Shown here: piece by piece, positions 29,956-38,841 of the stretch | Layout: every line of letters starts with the position of its first letter | Numbering within the stretch: position 1 is the stretch's first letter | Origin: Prosthecomicrobium sp. N25 | GTDB lineage: Bacteria; Pseudomonadota; Alphaproteobacteria; Rhizobiales; Ancalomicrobiaceae | DNA length: 64,000 bases | Reading direction: 5' to 3' | Assembly: GCF_037203705.1 (NCBI RefSeq) | Contig: NZ_JBBCAT010000005.1 | Span: 62,001-126,000, forward strand | Made by a program: the position numbers and the translations under genes | Notes under the pieces: generated by a model | What the model was told of the DNA's origin: nothing | Database searches by the model: none | The model's input: the letters and a program-made list of their open reading frames with translations, nothing else

Positions 29956-30322
29956 GGGGCTCATCCGGTTCGGGGACGGGGGACGGGACGCGTCTGCGGC
30001 GTGCAAGACGAAGCGGTCCTGCGCATCAAGACTTGGGGTCAGGTCAGACGGTCCTGGATGGTGTCGGGGCCGGCAGCGCGGCGGCCCGGTCGCGGCCAAC
30101 CGTACTTGTTCATAGAATCAGAACAATTGAACTCTTCGTGAGCCGTTTGCGGCGGTCCAACGAAGGCAGGCCGGCACAGGCCAAGAAAAAAGCCGATCCC
30201 GAGAGAGGGACCGGCCGCATCGAATTTCGGGAACATCCATCCAGCTCAGCACCGGTTCTCCGGTGTCGGTGTGATTCCGGCCGGTTCGCCGCCCTCCGCG
30301 GCCCCGGCTCTCCGACGCTCCC
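29956..30322. other. Intergenic region upstream of the GST gene
   Basis: About 365 bases between the GST start and the stop of the 27-residue peptide gene. It contains the inverted repeat at 30106-30126 and a short hairpin (CACCGG/CCGGTG) near 30245-30260, possibly the end of the small-peptide transcript. No further gene is seen. Confidence 0.4.
30106..30126. promoter_or_regulatory. inverted repeat TTGTTC-N9-GAACAA
   Basis: Perfect 6-bp arms are separated by nine bases that include a GAATC (GANTC) site, in a locally AT-rich stretch about 150 bases upstream of the GST start. The layout suits an operator for a dimeric regulator, but no regulator gene is adjacent. Confidence 0.3.
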
Positions 30323-30406
30323 TCACAGGGCGCCGACGAGGACGGCGCCGACGAACACGAAGGCGGCGCAGACCATGAAGAACTCCATCCCACGGGTCAT
30401 GCTCAT
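30323..30406 (-). CDS. 27-residue single-helix membrane peptide
   Basis: The frame MSMTRGMEFFMVCAAFVFVG continues for seven residues (AVLVGAL) to a TGA stop. GGAGG lies seven bases before the ATG at 30406, one of the best ribosome-binding sites in the area. The product is a short N-terminal polar stretch plus one hydrophobic helix, the look of a regulatory or complex-stabilising membrane peptide. The downstream 30240-30322 stretch contains a small hairpin. No function can be assigned. Confidence 0.6.
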   Translation of the reverse strand: MSMTRGMEFFMVCAAFVFVGAVLVGAL

Positions 30407-30607
30407 CGAATAGCCTCCGCAGACAGGGGTCCAGTGCGGCGAATCTACGACGGAGTGCGCCCTGCAAAAAGGCTGAAAAGATTGTGCATCGCGGTGAAGG
30501 TGGCCCGGACGCAAGGTCAACGAGGTCGCCGCCCGGCGGCAACTGTAACAGAGACGTTAAACTTCGTGATGTGTGCGGCGCAGCATGGAATTTCAGCCGG
30601 AGCGGCA

Positions 30608-31300
30608 TCACCAGGGCAGTTCGGAGCCGTCGTAGTTGTAGAAGCGGGGACTGTCGAGCGCTCGCATCTTGTCGATCACGCGCACGATTCCCGCGGCGCT
30701 GACATCGGGGGAGAGGTCGGCGCTGTTGCCTCCCATGTCGGTCGCGACCCAGCCGGGATGGACGACCGAGACGGCGATGCCCTCGCCGCGGAGGTCGGTG
30801 GCGAGCCCCTGCATGACCTTGTTCACCGCCGCCTTGGAGGAGCGGTAGGCCATGCGGTCGGAGCGGTTGTAGGCGAGCGATCCCATCCGGCTCGACACCG
30901 TCAGAATCCGGGCCGCGGGCGCCTTGCGCAGGTTGGGCAGGAAGGTCTGTACGACGCGCAGAGGCGAGATGGTGTTGATCTCGAAGGCGCGGATCCAGCC
31001 CTCGAAGTCCATGTCCAGCGTCGATTGCCGGCGCGGACCCATGACGCCGGCATTGTTGACGAGGACGTCGATGGCGCCGTCGCCGATCTCCGCGCGCGAC
31101 TCGGCGATCGAGGCGGGGCTCGAGACGTCCATGCGCGCGACCCGGATGTCGAGGCCGGGGCTCGCGGCGAGCGCGCGCAGCTCCTCCGCGTCGCCGGGAT
31201 TGCGGCAGGTCGCCAGAATGCGGTCGCCCCGCATGGCGAGGCTCCTGACGAGCGCCAAGCCGATTCCCCGGTTCGCCCCGGTGATCAGGACAACCGCCAC
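30608..31300 (-). CDS. short-chain dehydrogenase/reductase family protein
   Basis: A 230-residue classical SDR: cofactor motif TGANRGIG at the N-terminus, NNAG in LVNNAGVMGP, catalytic Ser in ILTVSSRMG, and YxxxK in AYRSSKAAVNKVM. An Arg shortly after the first strand (ATCRNPGD) favours NADP(H). The start is taken as GTG at 31300 because GGAGG lies five bases upstream and it leaves only three residues before the first beta strand; upstream ATGs would add a long Arg-rich, non-SDR stretch. The pattern resembles the C-factor/sniffer-like subgroup. Substrate unknown. Confidence 0.85.
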   Translation of the reverse strand: MAVVLITGANRGIGLALVRSLAMRGDRILATCRNPGDAEELRALAASPGLDIRVARMDVSSPASIAESRAEIGDGAIDVLVNNAGVMGPRRQSTLDMDFEGWIRAFEINTISPLRVVQTFLPNLRKAPAARILTVSSRMGSLAYNRSDRMAYRSSKAAVNKVMQGLATDLRGEGIAVSVVHPGWVATDMGGNSADLSPDVSAAGIVRVIDKMRALDSPRFYNYDGSELPW

Positions 31301-31515
31301 ACCCACCTCCGTGTCGACGCCCGACCCTTGTAGAGCCGTGCCACGAACCAGACCAGACGAAATCCCGTAGTGGGATCCCCCGCCGCGACCGTGCCGTCCT
31401 CGTCGCCGGGAGAGCTTACGCCGATCGTAGCGGCGAAAAACCCCCGGACGGGGCCGGACCCGTTGTTCTTTCTGCCATGAGGCTCCCAGCATACCTTTGC
31501 GTCAAGGAGAAATCC

Positions 31516-32799
31516 TCAGGCCCCGAGCGCCGCCTCCAGGAAGCGTGCGGCCTCCAGGCAGGCCCTGTCGCGGCCGAAGGGCGCCACGACCTGAACCCCG
31601 AGCGGCAGACGGTCCGGGCTCGCGAGGCCGGGCACGTTGACGGCCGGCGTGCCCATCAGGGTCCAGACCCGGTTGAAGATGGACGTGCCGGTGGACCCGA
31701 GGCCCTCGGGGGCGGCGCCGGGAGCGGAGGGCGTGAGCAGCACGTCGACGTCGGAGAAGAGGTCGCGGAGCGCCAGGCGGGCCTGCCGGGCGGTGCGGCG
31801 GGCGCGGTCGTAGTCCTCCGGGCGCAGGGCGCGTCCGAGGTCGAGCGTCTCCCTCAGGATGGGGGAGAGGCGGGCGGCGTGGTGGTCGTGCTCCCAGGCG
31901 AGGGCCTGGGCGGCCTGGAAATCCTGGATCGTCTGGTGGGCCGCGAAGGCGTCCGCGAAGATGCCCGGAAGGTCGACGTCCACCACCCTGGCTCCGGCCT
32001 TCGCGGCCCTGCGCCCGGCTGCCTCGACGGCGTCGCGCATGGCGCCGGAGGCCTCGTGCCAGAGATGGCTGCGGGCGATGCCGAAGCGCGGTGCTCCGGG
32101 CGCGGCGCCGTCGACCCGGAGATCGCGGCCGGTCAGGTGGGCGGCGTAGAAGGCCACGTCGACCACCCCGGCGCCGAACAGCCCGACCGTGTCGAGCGAC
32201 CAGGAGAAGGCCTTGATGCCGATGGTCGGGATCAGGCGGAACGAGGGCTTGTAGCCGGCGATCCCGCAGAAGGCGGCCGGGCGGATCACGGACCCGCCCG
32301 TCTGGGTGCCGAGGGCGAGCGGGACCAGCCCGGCGCCGACCGCCGCGGCCGATCCGGACGACGAGCCGCCGGGCGTGTGGTCGGGCCGCACGGGGTTGCG
32401 GGTCGGACCCGGGTGCAGGTAGGCGAACTCGGTCGTGACGGTCTTGCCGACCACGATCGCGCCGGCCCGGCGCGACAGGGCGACCACGGGGGCGTCGGCG
32501 GGCGGGCGGTGGCCGGCATAGACCGGGCTGCCCATCCCGGTCGGCAGGCCGGCCGCGTCGATGATGTCCTTCACCCCGAGGCAGAGCCCGGCGAGCGGTC
32601 CGGCGGCGGTGTCGGCCGCCCGGCGGGCCGCGTCGAAGTCGGTTTCGGCGAAGGCCTGGAGGAGCCCGTCGTGAGCCTCGATCGCCTCGATCGAGCGCTC
32701 GACGGCGGCGCGCGGGGTCAGGCGCCCGGCCTCGATGTCGGCGGCCAGCGCGAGGGCGGAGACGGGAGGCGGAAAGCGGCGGTCCATGGCGTCTCTCAT
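31516..32799 (-). CDS. amidase signature family hydrolase
   Basis: A 427-residue amidase-signature enzyme. The catalytic Lys lies in GLCLGVKDIIDAAG, the Gly/Ser-rich signature is TPGGSSSGSAAAVGAGLVPLALGTQTGGSVIRPA, containing the cis-Ser and nucleophile Ser of the Ser-cisSer-Lys triad. Family members hydrolyse amides; it is shorter than GatA (about 480-490) and lacks GatB/C neighbours, so it is not the tRNA amidotransferase. The start lies seven bases after the DUF2798 gene on the same strand, indicating one operon. The substrate is unknown. Confidence 0.9.
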   Translation of the reverse strand: MRDAMDRRFPPPVSALALAADIEAGRLTPRAAVERSIEAIEAHDGLLQAFAETDFDAARRAADTAAGPLAGLCLGVKDIIDAAGLPTGMGSPVYAGHRPPADAPVVALSRRAGAIVVGKTVTTEFAYLHPGPTRNPVRPDHTPGGSSSGSAAAVGAGLVPLALGTQTGGSVIRPAAFCGIAGYKPSFRLIPTIGIKAFSWSLDTVGLFGAGVVDVAFYAAHLTGRDLRVDGAAPGAPRFGIARSHLWHEASGAMRDAVEAAGRRAAKAGARVVDVDLPGIFADAFAAHQTIQDFQAAQALAWEHDHHAARLSPILRETLDLGRALRPEDYDRARRTARQARLALRDLFSDVDVLLTPSAPGAAPEGLGSTGTSIFNRVWTLMGTPAVNVPGLASPDRLPLGVQVVAPFGRDRACLEAARFLEAALGA

Positions 32800-32806
32800 G
32801 GCGGGG

Positions 32807-33043
32807 TCATGCTGCGGGGCGCTCGAGGCGGGCGACGATGTAGCGGGTGATGCGGCCGGCGATCGGCGCGGAGACGAAGGCCGCTAGGGTGGCCAGCGGG
32901 AAGGCGAGGGCCCAGGCCTGCATCCAGTGGAGCGGGAAGGCGGCGTCGACGCCGAGGTTGAAGGCGGTGATCACGCCCGACATGAAGAAGGACATGAAGA
33001 AGGCCATCGAGGCCGGGAAGATGTAGCGGGCCTTGCCTTGCAT
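32807..33043 (-). CDS. DUF2798 family small membrane protein
   Basis: A 78-residue protein with two membrane helices (FPASMAFFMSFFMSGVITAFNLG and HWMQAWALAFPLATLAAFVSAP) and the closing basic segment GRITRYIVARLER. This arrangement, including the Phe/Met-rich first helix, is that of DUF2798. Function unknown. It is the first gene of a two-gene unit with the amidase and is divergent from the extensin-like lipoprotein gene. Confidence 0.85.
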   Translation of the reverse strand: MQGKARYIFPASMAFFMSFFMSGVITAFNLGVDAAFPLHWMQAWALAFPLATLAAFVSAPIAGRITRYIVARLERPAA

Positions 33044-33224
33044 GGGACTCCTCGGAAAACCGGCGCCTCCGGTCTAGCCCCGGCGGGCCCGGCGGGCAAC
33101 CGCGACGGCATCCGGCCGGGTCCGGGACCGCCGTTCCGGCAGGCTCTCCAAGCCCGCCCGCGACAACGACGGATTGCGATCGGCGTTAACGAGTCGTTTC
33201 CGGATCGGGCGCATCGTGGCCCGC

Positions 33225-34001
33225 ATGTCGAAGAGAGCTCTCCGTATCGTGTCGCTCCTCGCCACGGCGCTCGTCGTCACGGGCTGCAGCGGCTTCTTCG
33301 GATCCTGGTTCGGGCCGCAGCGCGAGGCGTGGCGGTCGGAGGCGGAAAGCCGATGCCTGGCCTCGGGCCAGGTGCGGGTCACCGCCTATGTCCAGGCCAT
33401 GACCGAATACGACGGTCCCGGCGCCTGCGGGGCCGACCGCCCGTTCCGCGTTTCGGCGTTCGGCGACGGCGCCGTCGGGGTGCGGCCCACCGCCAGCCTC
33501 AACTGCCCGATGACGGCCGCGCTCGACACCTGGATACAGCAGGTGGTCCAGCCGCAGGCGATGGCGACCGTCGGCCAGCCCGTGACCGAGATCAAGGTGC
33601 TGGCGTCCTATGGCTGCCGGCGGATCAACGGCCGGGCCTATGGCTCCATGTCCGAGCACGCCTACATGAACGCCCTCGACGTCGGCAGCTTCGTGTTCGC
33701 GGACGGGAGCGAGGCGAGCGTGCTGAAGGGCTATCGCGCCAACGGCTCGCCCGCCCAGGCCTTCCTGCAGGGGGTCGGGGCGGAGAGCTGCTCGATCTTC
33801 AACACGGTAATCGGGCCCGACGGCGACGCGCAGCACCAGGACCATTTCCACCTGGACCTCGCCCAGCGCCGGAGCGGAAAGTACTGCCGGGGCGCCCCGG
33901 CCGGGCACGGTGGCGCCATGTCGTATGCCGCGCCGGGCTTCGACCCGACGGTGCTCCTCGGCGTACACGACCACGGGCCCGACGACGTCCACGACGACTG
34001 A
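33225..34001 (+). CDS. extensin-like lipoprotein with LAS-type metallopeptidase motifs
   Basis: A 258-residue protein with a lipobox (VVTGC, Cys21). The body matches the extensin-like C-terminal family frequent in Rhizobiales. SEHAYMNALDVGSF (His145, Asp152) and DHFHLDL (His207, His209) reproduce the zinc-ligand pattern of LAS/M15 peptidases (H..D..H), so it may be a peptidoglycan-cleaving D,D-peptidase in the periplasm. Two further cysteine pairs (ACGAD/LNCP, YGCRR/SCSIF) could be disulphide-bonded. The ATG at 33225 was chosen as it starts the signal peptide directly. Enzyme activity is inference from the motifs. Confidence 0.82.
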   Translation: MSKRALRIVSLLATALVVTGCSGFFGSWFGPQREAWRSEAESRCLASGQVRVTAYVQAMTEYDGPGACGADRPFRVSAFGDGAVGVRPTASLNCPMTAALDTWIQQVVQPQAMATVGQPVTEIKVLASYGCRRINGRAYGSMSEHAYMNALDVGSFVFADGSEASVLKGYRANGSPAQAFLQGVGAESCSIFNTVIGPDGDAQHQDHFHLDLAQRRSGKYCRGAPAGHGGAMSYAAPGFDPTVLLGVHDHGPDDVHDD

Positions 34002-34076
34002 CGGCGCGGGCGATCGCGCCTTTGAAGCGTCGTAAGCGGGCGCTAGGGTCGGGCTCCGAATCGACGAGGCCCCGTC

Positions 34077-35333
34077 ATGCAACGTTTCGAAACCGGCCGC
34101 CAAGCAGCCCTGGCGCTTCGGCCGGACCATCCGGTCTACTGCTTCCGTCCGAGCGTGCTGGCGGCGGACACGCGGGCCTTCCTGCAGAACTTCCCCGGCA
34201 AGACCGCCTACGCGGTGAAGACGAACGGCGAGAGCTTCGTGCTCGCCACCGTCGCCAAGGCGGGCGTGACGGCCTTCGACGTGGCGTCCCCGGCCGAGTT
34301 CGCGGCGGCCCGGGAGGTCGCGCCGGCGGCCGAGCAGCTCTACATGCACCCCGTCAAGGCGCAGTCCGACATCCGGCTGGCGCTCGAGAGCTACGGCATC
34401 CGCACCCTCGCACTCGACCATCCGGACGAGTTCGAGAAGATCCACCGGGTGGTGCAGGCCTTCGACGTGGATCCGGGGGCGGTGTCCCTCTTCGTACGCA
34501 TCGCCACGCGCGGCGCGGCCGCCTACGAGCTCTCCAAGAAGTTCGGCGCGGCTCCGAAGGAGGCGATCGAGCTCATGCAGCGGGTGCACCGGCAGGGCTA
34601 CCGGGTCGGCATCTGCTTCCACGTCGGCAGCCAGGTCGAGGACGCGGACACCTACGGGTCCGCCATCGCGACCGCCGCGCAGGTGCGCGCCCAGGCGAAG
34701 GTGCCGCTCGTCGGGCTCGACGTGGGCGGCGGCTTTCCCGCTCCCTACGGGCGCGATCCCCGGGGCAGCCAGCGGCCGGTCCCGGACCCGGTCAGCCTCA
34801 TCGGCGAGATCGGCCGCGACCTGGAGCGGCACGGCTTCACGGACCTGCCGATCGTGGCGGAACCCGGCCGGGTGATTGTGGCGCGCTCGCTGTCGGTGAT
34901 CGTCCGGGTGATGCTCCGGGACGGCAAGCGGCTCTACATCAACGACGGGATCTGGGGGTCGCTGTCGGACTCCTGGACGGGACGGATCACGCTGCCGGCG
35001 CGGCTGATCCCGGACCCGGCCCGGCGGCGGCGGGCCGGCAAGGCCGGGGTGCTCGACGATTTCCGGATCTGCGGCGTGACCTGCGATTCCGTCGACATCC
35101 TGTCGCGGCCGTTCTGGCTCCCGGAGACCGTCGATACCGGCGACTTCATCGAGATCGGGCACATCGGCGCCTATTCCCTGTCGCTGCGCACCCGGTTCAA
35201 CGGCTTCTACCCGGACCGTTTCGTCGAGGTCTCGCATCCCTTCGAGGACGACCGCGACGGGCTCGAAGGCTTCGCCAACGTGGAGACCTGGGGCGAAGTC
35301 GCGCCGGAGCCGCTCAGCGGACAGGACGGCTGA
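34077..35333 (+). CDS. type III PLP-dependent decarboxylase (ornithine/DAP decarboxylase family)
   Basis: A 418-residue fold-type III decarboxylase. The PLP Lys48 lies in YAVKTN; later landmarks are CFHVGSQ, the glycine-rich phosphate-binding GLDVGGGFP, EPGR, and CDSVD with the catalytic Cys at the dimer interface. Members decarboxylate ornithine, lysine, arginine or diaminopimelate. The closer resemblance of YELSKKFGA and CDSVDIL to bacterial ornithine/lysine decarboxylases suggests polyamine synthesis, but I cannot fix the substrate. A polyamine-type ABC importer lies 3-6 kb downstream. Confidence 0.88.
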   Translation: MQRFETGRQAALALRPDHPVYCFRPSVLAADTRAFLQNFPGKTAYAVKTNGESFVLATVAKAGVTAFDVASPAEFAAAREVAPAAEQLYMHPVKAQSDIRLALESYGIRTLALDHPDEFEKIHRVVQAFDVDPGAVSLFVRIATRGAAAYELSKKFGAAPKEAIELMQRVHRQGYRVGICFHVGSQVEDADTYGSAIATAAQVRAQAKVPLVGLDVGGGFPAPYGRDPRGSQRPVPDPVSLIGEIGRDLERHGFTDLPIVAEPGRVIVARSLSVIVRVMLRDGKRLYINDGIWGSLSDSWTGRITLPARLIPDPARRRRAGKAGVLDDFRICGVTCDSVDILSRPFWLPETVDTGDFIEIGHIGAYSLSLRTRFNGFYPDRFVEVSHPFEDDRDGLEGFANVETWGEVAPEPLSGQDG

Positions 35334-35366
35334 GGGACCGCACGCCGCCCGGGTCCGGTCCCCCGG

Positions 35367-37769
35367 TCAGGCGGCGCGCCGCAGCTCGGCGGTCCGGCGC
35401 AGGCCGGCCGAGGTCTGCTTCGTCCAGATGACGGTCGCGCCGAAGGTCGCGCCGTCGGGCAGGCGCACGGAGACCGGCGTGCCCTCCTTTAGGCCGGGAA
35501 CCAGCGCGATGCGCAGGCCGGCCTCGCTCTCGTCGAGAATGCGGGTCTCGTAGTCGGCATTGCCGACGCGCACGGTCACCTTCTGGGAGGAGGGCCGGCG
35601 CATGGTGGACCGGCGGTCCTCCACGTCGCGGGAGACCTCGACCAGGAAACCCTCCACGGCGCCCGAGAGCTCGCGCGCGACCTCGGCCAGCCGGTCCGAG
35701 ATGGCGGCGACCCGGATGGCCTCGCCGTTGGTCTCGGCGATCGCGCCGGAGACCCGGCCGACATTCTCGGCGACCACGGTGGAGCCGTCCGCCGCGCGTT
35801 GGACGCTCTTCGAGATCTCCTTGGTGGCGGCGTCCTGCTGTTCGACCGCGGCGGCGATCGAGGCGGTCAGGTGGTCGATCTCGCGGATGGTGGCGGTGAT
35901 CTCCGCCAGCGCGTCGACGGTGCCGCGGGTCGAGGACTGGATCCCGTGGATCTGGGCCGCGATGTCGTTGGTGGCCTGGGCGGTCTGGCCGGCGAGGGTC
36001 TTCACCTCCTGGGCGACGATCGCGAAGCCGCGGCCGGCCTCGCCGGCGCGGGCGGCCTCGATGGTCGCGTTGAGGGCCAGGAGGTTGGTCTGGTCCGCGA
36101 TGGCGCGGATGATCTCCACCACGGCGCCGATGCGCTGGGCGGCCTCGGCGAGCGCGCTCACCTCCGCGTCCGTGCGGCCGGCGACGCCCGAGGCGCGGCC
36201 GGCGACGCTGCTGGTTCGGGTCGCCTGGCCGGCGATCTCGCGGATGGAGGCGGAGAGTTCCTCGGTGGCGGCGGCGACCGCCTGGACGCTCTCGGAGGCT
36301 CCCGCGGAGGCGCGGTTGGCGTCCTCGGCCTGGCGGGTCGCCTGCTCGGCGACCCCGGTCACCACCTTGGCGCTCTGGCGCAGGGTCCCGGTCTCGGAAT
36401 CCACCTTGGTCAGGACGCCGGCGATCAGGCTGCGGAAGCGCGCGATGATGGTCTCCAGATGGCTCTGGCGCATCATCTCCTTCTGGCGCTCGCCCTGGGC
36501 GAGTTCCTCGAGACGGCGGCGCTCGACGGCGTTCTCCTGGAACACCACCACGGCGCGCGTCATGTCGCCGATCTCGTCGTGGCGGTCGGCGCCCTTGAGC
36601 TCCACGTCCAGGTTTCCGTCGGCGAGCGCGGACATGCAGCCGACGAGACCCGAGATGGGCCGGCTCAGCGATAGGGCGACAAGGTAGCCGCCGGCCGCCG
36701 CGGCCGCGAAGAGGACGAGGGCGGCGAGGAGCATGGAGTTGCGCATGCCGGCGAGCGGGGCCTCGACCTCGTCGATGCCCTGGGCCGCGACGATGGCCCA
36801 GTTGGTGCCGTGATAAGTCATCGGCGCGGCGACCTGGACGAGGTCGAGCGTCCGGTAATCCTGCGTCTCCGCGACGCCCGGCTTGCCGGCCAGGGCGGCG
36901 CCGACGGCTGCGTTGTCGACGCGGGTCTTCAGAATGTCGTCCTCGGCGCTGAAACGGGAGTTGTTGCGCAGCAGCCGGTCGGAGCCGACGATCAGGGTCT
37001 CGCCGGTCGCGCCGAGGCCGATCGTGCCGCTCATGATGCGGTTGATGGCGTCGACCGGCATCTGGAAGGCGAAGACACCGACGGTCTCCCCGTTCACGAC
37101 CACCGGTGTGGCGATGAAGGAGGCGGGGACGTCGTAGCTCGGGGCGTAGGCCTTGAAGTCGAAGAAGTGGACGGATCCGGTCTTGCCGGCGAGCGCAGCC
37201 CGGTAGGCGCGGCCGAGGTCGGTGTCGACCCAGGGCCCACCCTTGCCGGAGGCGAAGTTGGTCGAGAAGTCCTCCTCCTTGAAGCAGGTGTAGACGAGGT
37301 TGCCGTCCCGGTCGAAGAGGAAGATGTCGTAGTAGCCGCGGGCCTCCAGGAGCTGGCGGAACCAGGGGTGGTAGCGGGCATGCACGGCGTCGTAGCCGTC
37401 GCGGGCCGGGCCGTGGTCCAGCTTGTGCTTCTGGCCCGTCGGGTTCGGGTTGTCGTGGATGTAGGTCTTCTTGAGGGCGGCCGACGCGTCGCCCGGGATG
37501 GCCTTGAAGGCCTTCTCGAAATCCGCCAGGGCGGACGACACGGACGGGTTGGCGGCGAGCACGGTGAGGTCCTGCTCGATGGCGCCGAGATAGTCGGAGA
37601 GCTGGCCCTTGCGCTCCTCCGCGAGAGCGGTCAGGCGCTCCTCGGTGAGGGTCCTGACCTTGGCGGAGGCCGTCCAGTAGCTCGCGGCGCCGACCCCCAT
37701 TCCGACCAGGAGCGCGAAGCCCACGACAGCGAGGGGGATCTTGTGACGAATCTTCAAGCGCAACGACAT
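35367..37769 (-). CDS. methyl-accepting chemotaxis protein with dCache sensor and C-terminal PilZ domain
   Basis: An 800-residue chemoreceptor. A membrane helix at about residues 10-30 precedes a large periplasmic double-Cache-like sensor ([24 protein letters not shown] and [21 protein letters not shown]), then a second helix near residue 315, HAMP, and a signalling domain with tip [24 protein letters not shown]. Residues 719-800 form a PilZ domain with RxxxR (R720-R724) and DxSxxG (D746-G751), the residues that bind c-di-GMP. It could adjust chemotaxis to c-di-GMP, as known for Tlp1 of Azospirillum. Start at 37769 follows GGAGG. Confidence 0.93.
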   Translation of the reverse strand: MSLRLKIRHKIPLAVVGFALLVGMGVGAASYWTASAKVRTLTEERLTALAEERKGQLSDYLGAIEQDLTVLAANPSVSSALADFEKAFKAIPGDASAALKKTYIHDNPNPTGQKHKLDHGPARDGYDAVHARYHPWFRQLLEARGYYDIFLFDRDGNLVYTCFKEEDFSTNFASGKGGPWVDTDLGRAYRAALAGKTGSVHFFDFKAYAPSYDVPASFIATPVVVNGETVGVFAFQMPVDAINRIMSGTIGLGATGETLIVGSDRLLRNNSRFSAEDDILKTRVDNAAVGAALAGKPGVAETQDYRTLDLVQVAAPMTYHGTNWAIVAAQGIDEVEAPLAGMRNSMLLAALVLFAAAAAGGYLVALSLSRPISGLVGCMSALADGNLDVELKGADRHDEIGDMTRAVVVFQENAVERRRLEELAQGERQKEMMRQSHLETIIARFRSLIAGVLTKVDSETGTLRQSAKVVTGVAEQATRQAEDANRASAGASESVQAVAAATEELSASIREIAGQATRTSSVAGRASGVAGRTDAEVSALAEAAQRIGAVVEIIRAIADQTNLLALNATIEAARAGEAGRGFAIVAQEVKTLAGQTAQATNDIAAQIHGIQSSTRGTVDALAEITATIREIDHLTASIAAAVEQQDAATKEISKSVQRAADGSTVVAENVGRVSGAIAETNGEAIRVAAISDRLAEVARELSGAVEGFLVEVSRDVEDRRSTMRRPSSQKVTVRVGNADYETRILDESEAGLRIALVPGLKEGTPVSVRLPDGATFGATVIWTKQTSAGLRRTAELRRAA

Positions 37770-38040
37770 GGCCGCCTCCGGACTTGAGGCCGGATTGCAA
37801 TCCAAAAAGATTGACCAAACGTCAATTGCGTAACGACCTGTGTCCTGCCTCGGGTGTCGCATGTGGACGCCCGATCTGAACGTCTGCATTTCTCTGAATA
37901 GAGCGCGCCAGGTTTGCGGAACCGCCGGTTGTATCGTCCGCCGCGGGGTCCTGGTCTCTGCCCTGCGCCCGGATGGACTACTTATACCAGGCGATGTGTC
38001 TCACGTTTTGGAAGAGGACTGGCGGCCCGCCCGGTCCCGG

Positions 38041-38841
38041 TCAGGCCTGCTTCAGCTCGCGCCGCCGCAGGGTGACGTAGACGGTCGCGGCGGTGACCGT
38101 CAGGGCGACGAAGACGACGCCGACCACGTTCACCACGGGCGACAGGCCGAAGCGGAGGCGCGAGCCGACCTCGGTGACGAGGGTCCAGTCGCCGCCGATG
38201 GCGAAGACGGTGGTGTTGTAGTTCTCGAAGGACTGCAGGAAGGCGATGGCGGCGGCCGTCACCGCGGTCGGCCTCAGGAAGGGAAAGAGGATCCGGCGCA
38301 TCACCATGGCCTTGGACGCGCCGAGATCCAGGGCCGCCTCCTCCAGGGTCAGGTCGAAGCGCTCGAGGCGGGCCAGGAACATCAGCATGCAGTAGGAGGC
38401 GATGAAGCTCGACTGCGCGAAGGCGGCGAGCAGAAGGCCACCGGGCACGTCGAAGCGGCGCCAGAAGATCAGGGTCGACAGGCCGATGATCAGGCCGGGG
38501 ACCAGGATGGGCGAAACCATCAGGGCATAGAGGAAACCGCCCGCCCGGCTGCGCAGGCGGTGCAGGATCAGCGCGCCGGCCAATCCGAACGGGAGCGACA
38601 GGGCGATCACCCCGAGCGCGATCACGATCGAGTTGACCAGCCCCTGGATGAGGCGCTCGTCATGGAAGAGCGCGGGGAACCAGGAGAGCGTGAAGCCCTT
38701 CCACTGCGTCACGGACGGGTACGGGTAGGCGTTGAAGGCGGCCAGCGACATGACCGCGAGGGGGGCGAACAGGTAGACCAGGAAGAGCCCCACGTAGAGG
38801 TTGAGCACGATCCGGCTGGCGCGGCCCTCGGAGCGGGTCAT
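38041..38841 (-). CDS. ABC transporter permease, PotC/PotI type
   Basis: A 266-residue inner-membrane permease with six predicted helices and the EAA-type loop EEAALDLGASKAMVMRRILFP, which docks on the ATPase. Sequence and gene order match the second permease of polyamine-type (spermidine/putrescine) importers. The ATG overlaps the stop of the upstream permease (ATGA). It is the last gene of the minus-strand operon binding protein - ATPase - permease - permease. Confidence 0.9.
   Translation of the reverse strand: MTRSEGRASRIVLNLYVGLFLVYLFAPLAVMSLAAFNAYPYPSVTQWKGFTLSWFPALFHDERLIQGLVNSIVIALGVIALSLPFGLAGALILHRLRSRAGGFLYALMVSPILVPGLIIGLSTLIFWRRFDVPGGLLLAAFAQSSFIASYCMLMFLARLERFDLTLEEAALDLGASKAMVMRRILFPFLRPTAVTAAAIAFLQSFENYNTTVFAIGGDWTLVTEVGSRLRFGLSPVVNVVGVVFVALTVTAATVYVTLRRRELKQA

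Noticed and set aside
31516-32799. Amidase as GatA of the tRNA amidotransferase
   Set aside because: It is too short for GatA, lacks gatB/gatC neighbours and is paired with a DUF2798 gene instead.
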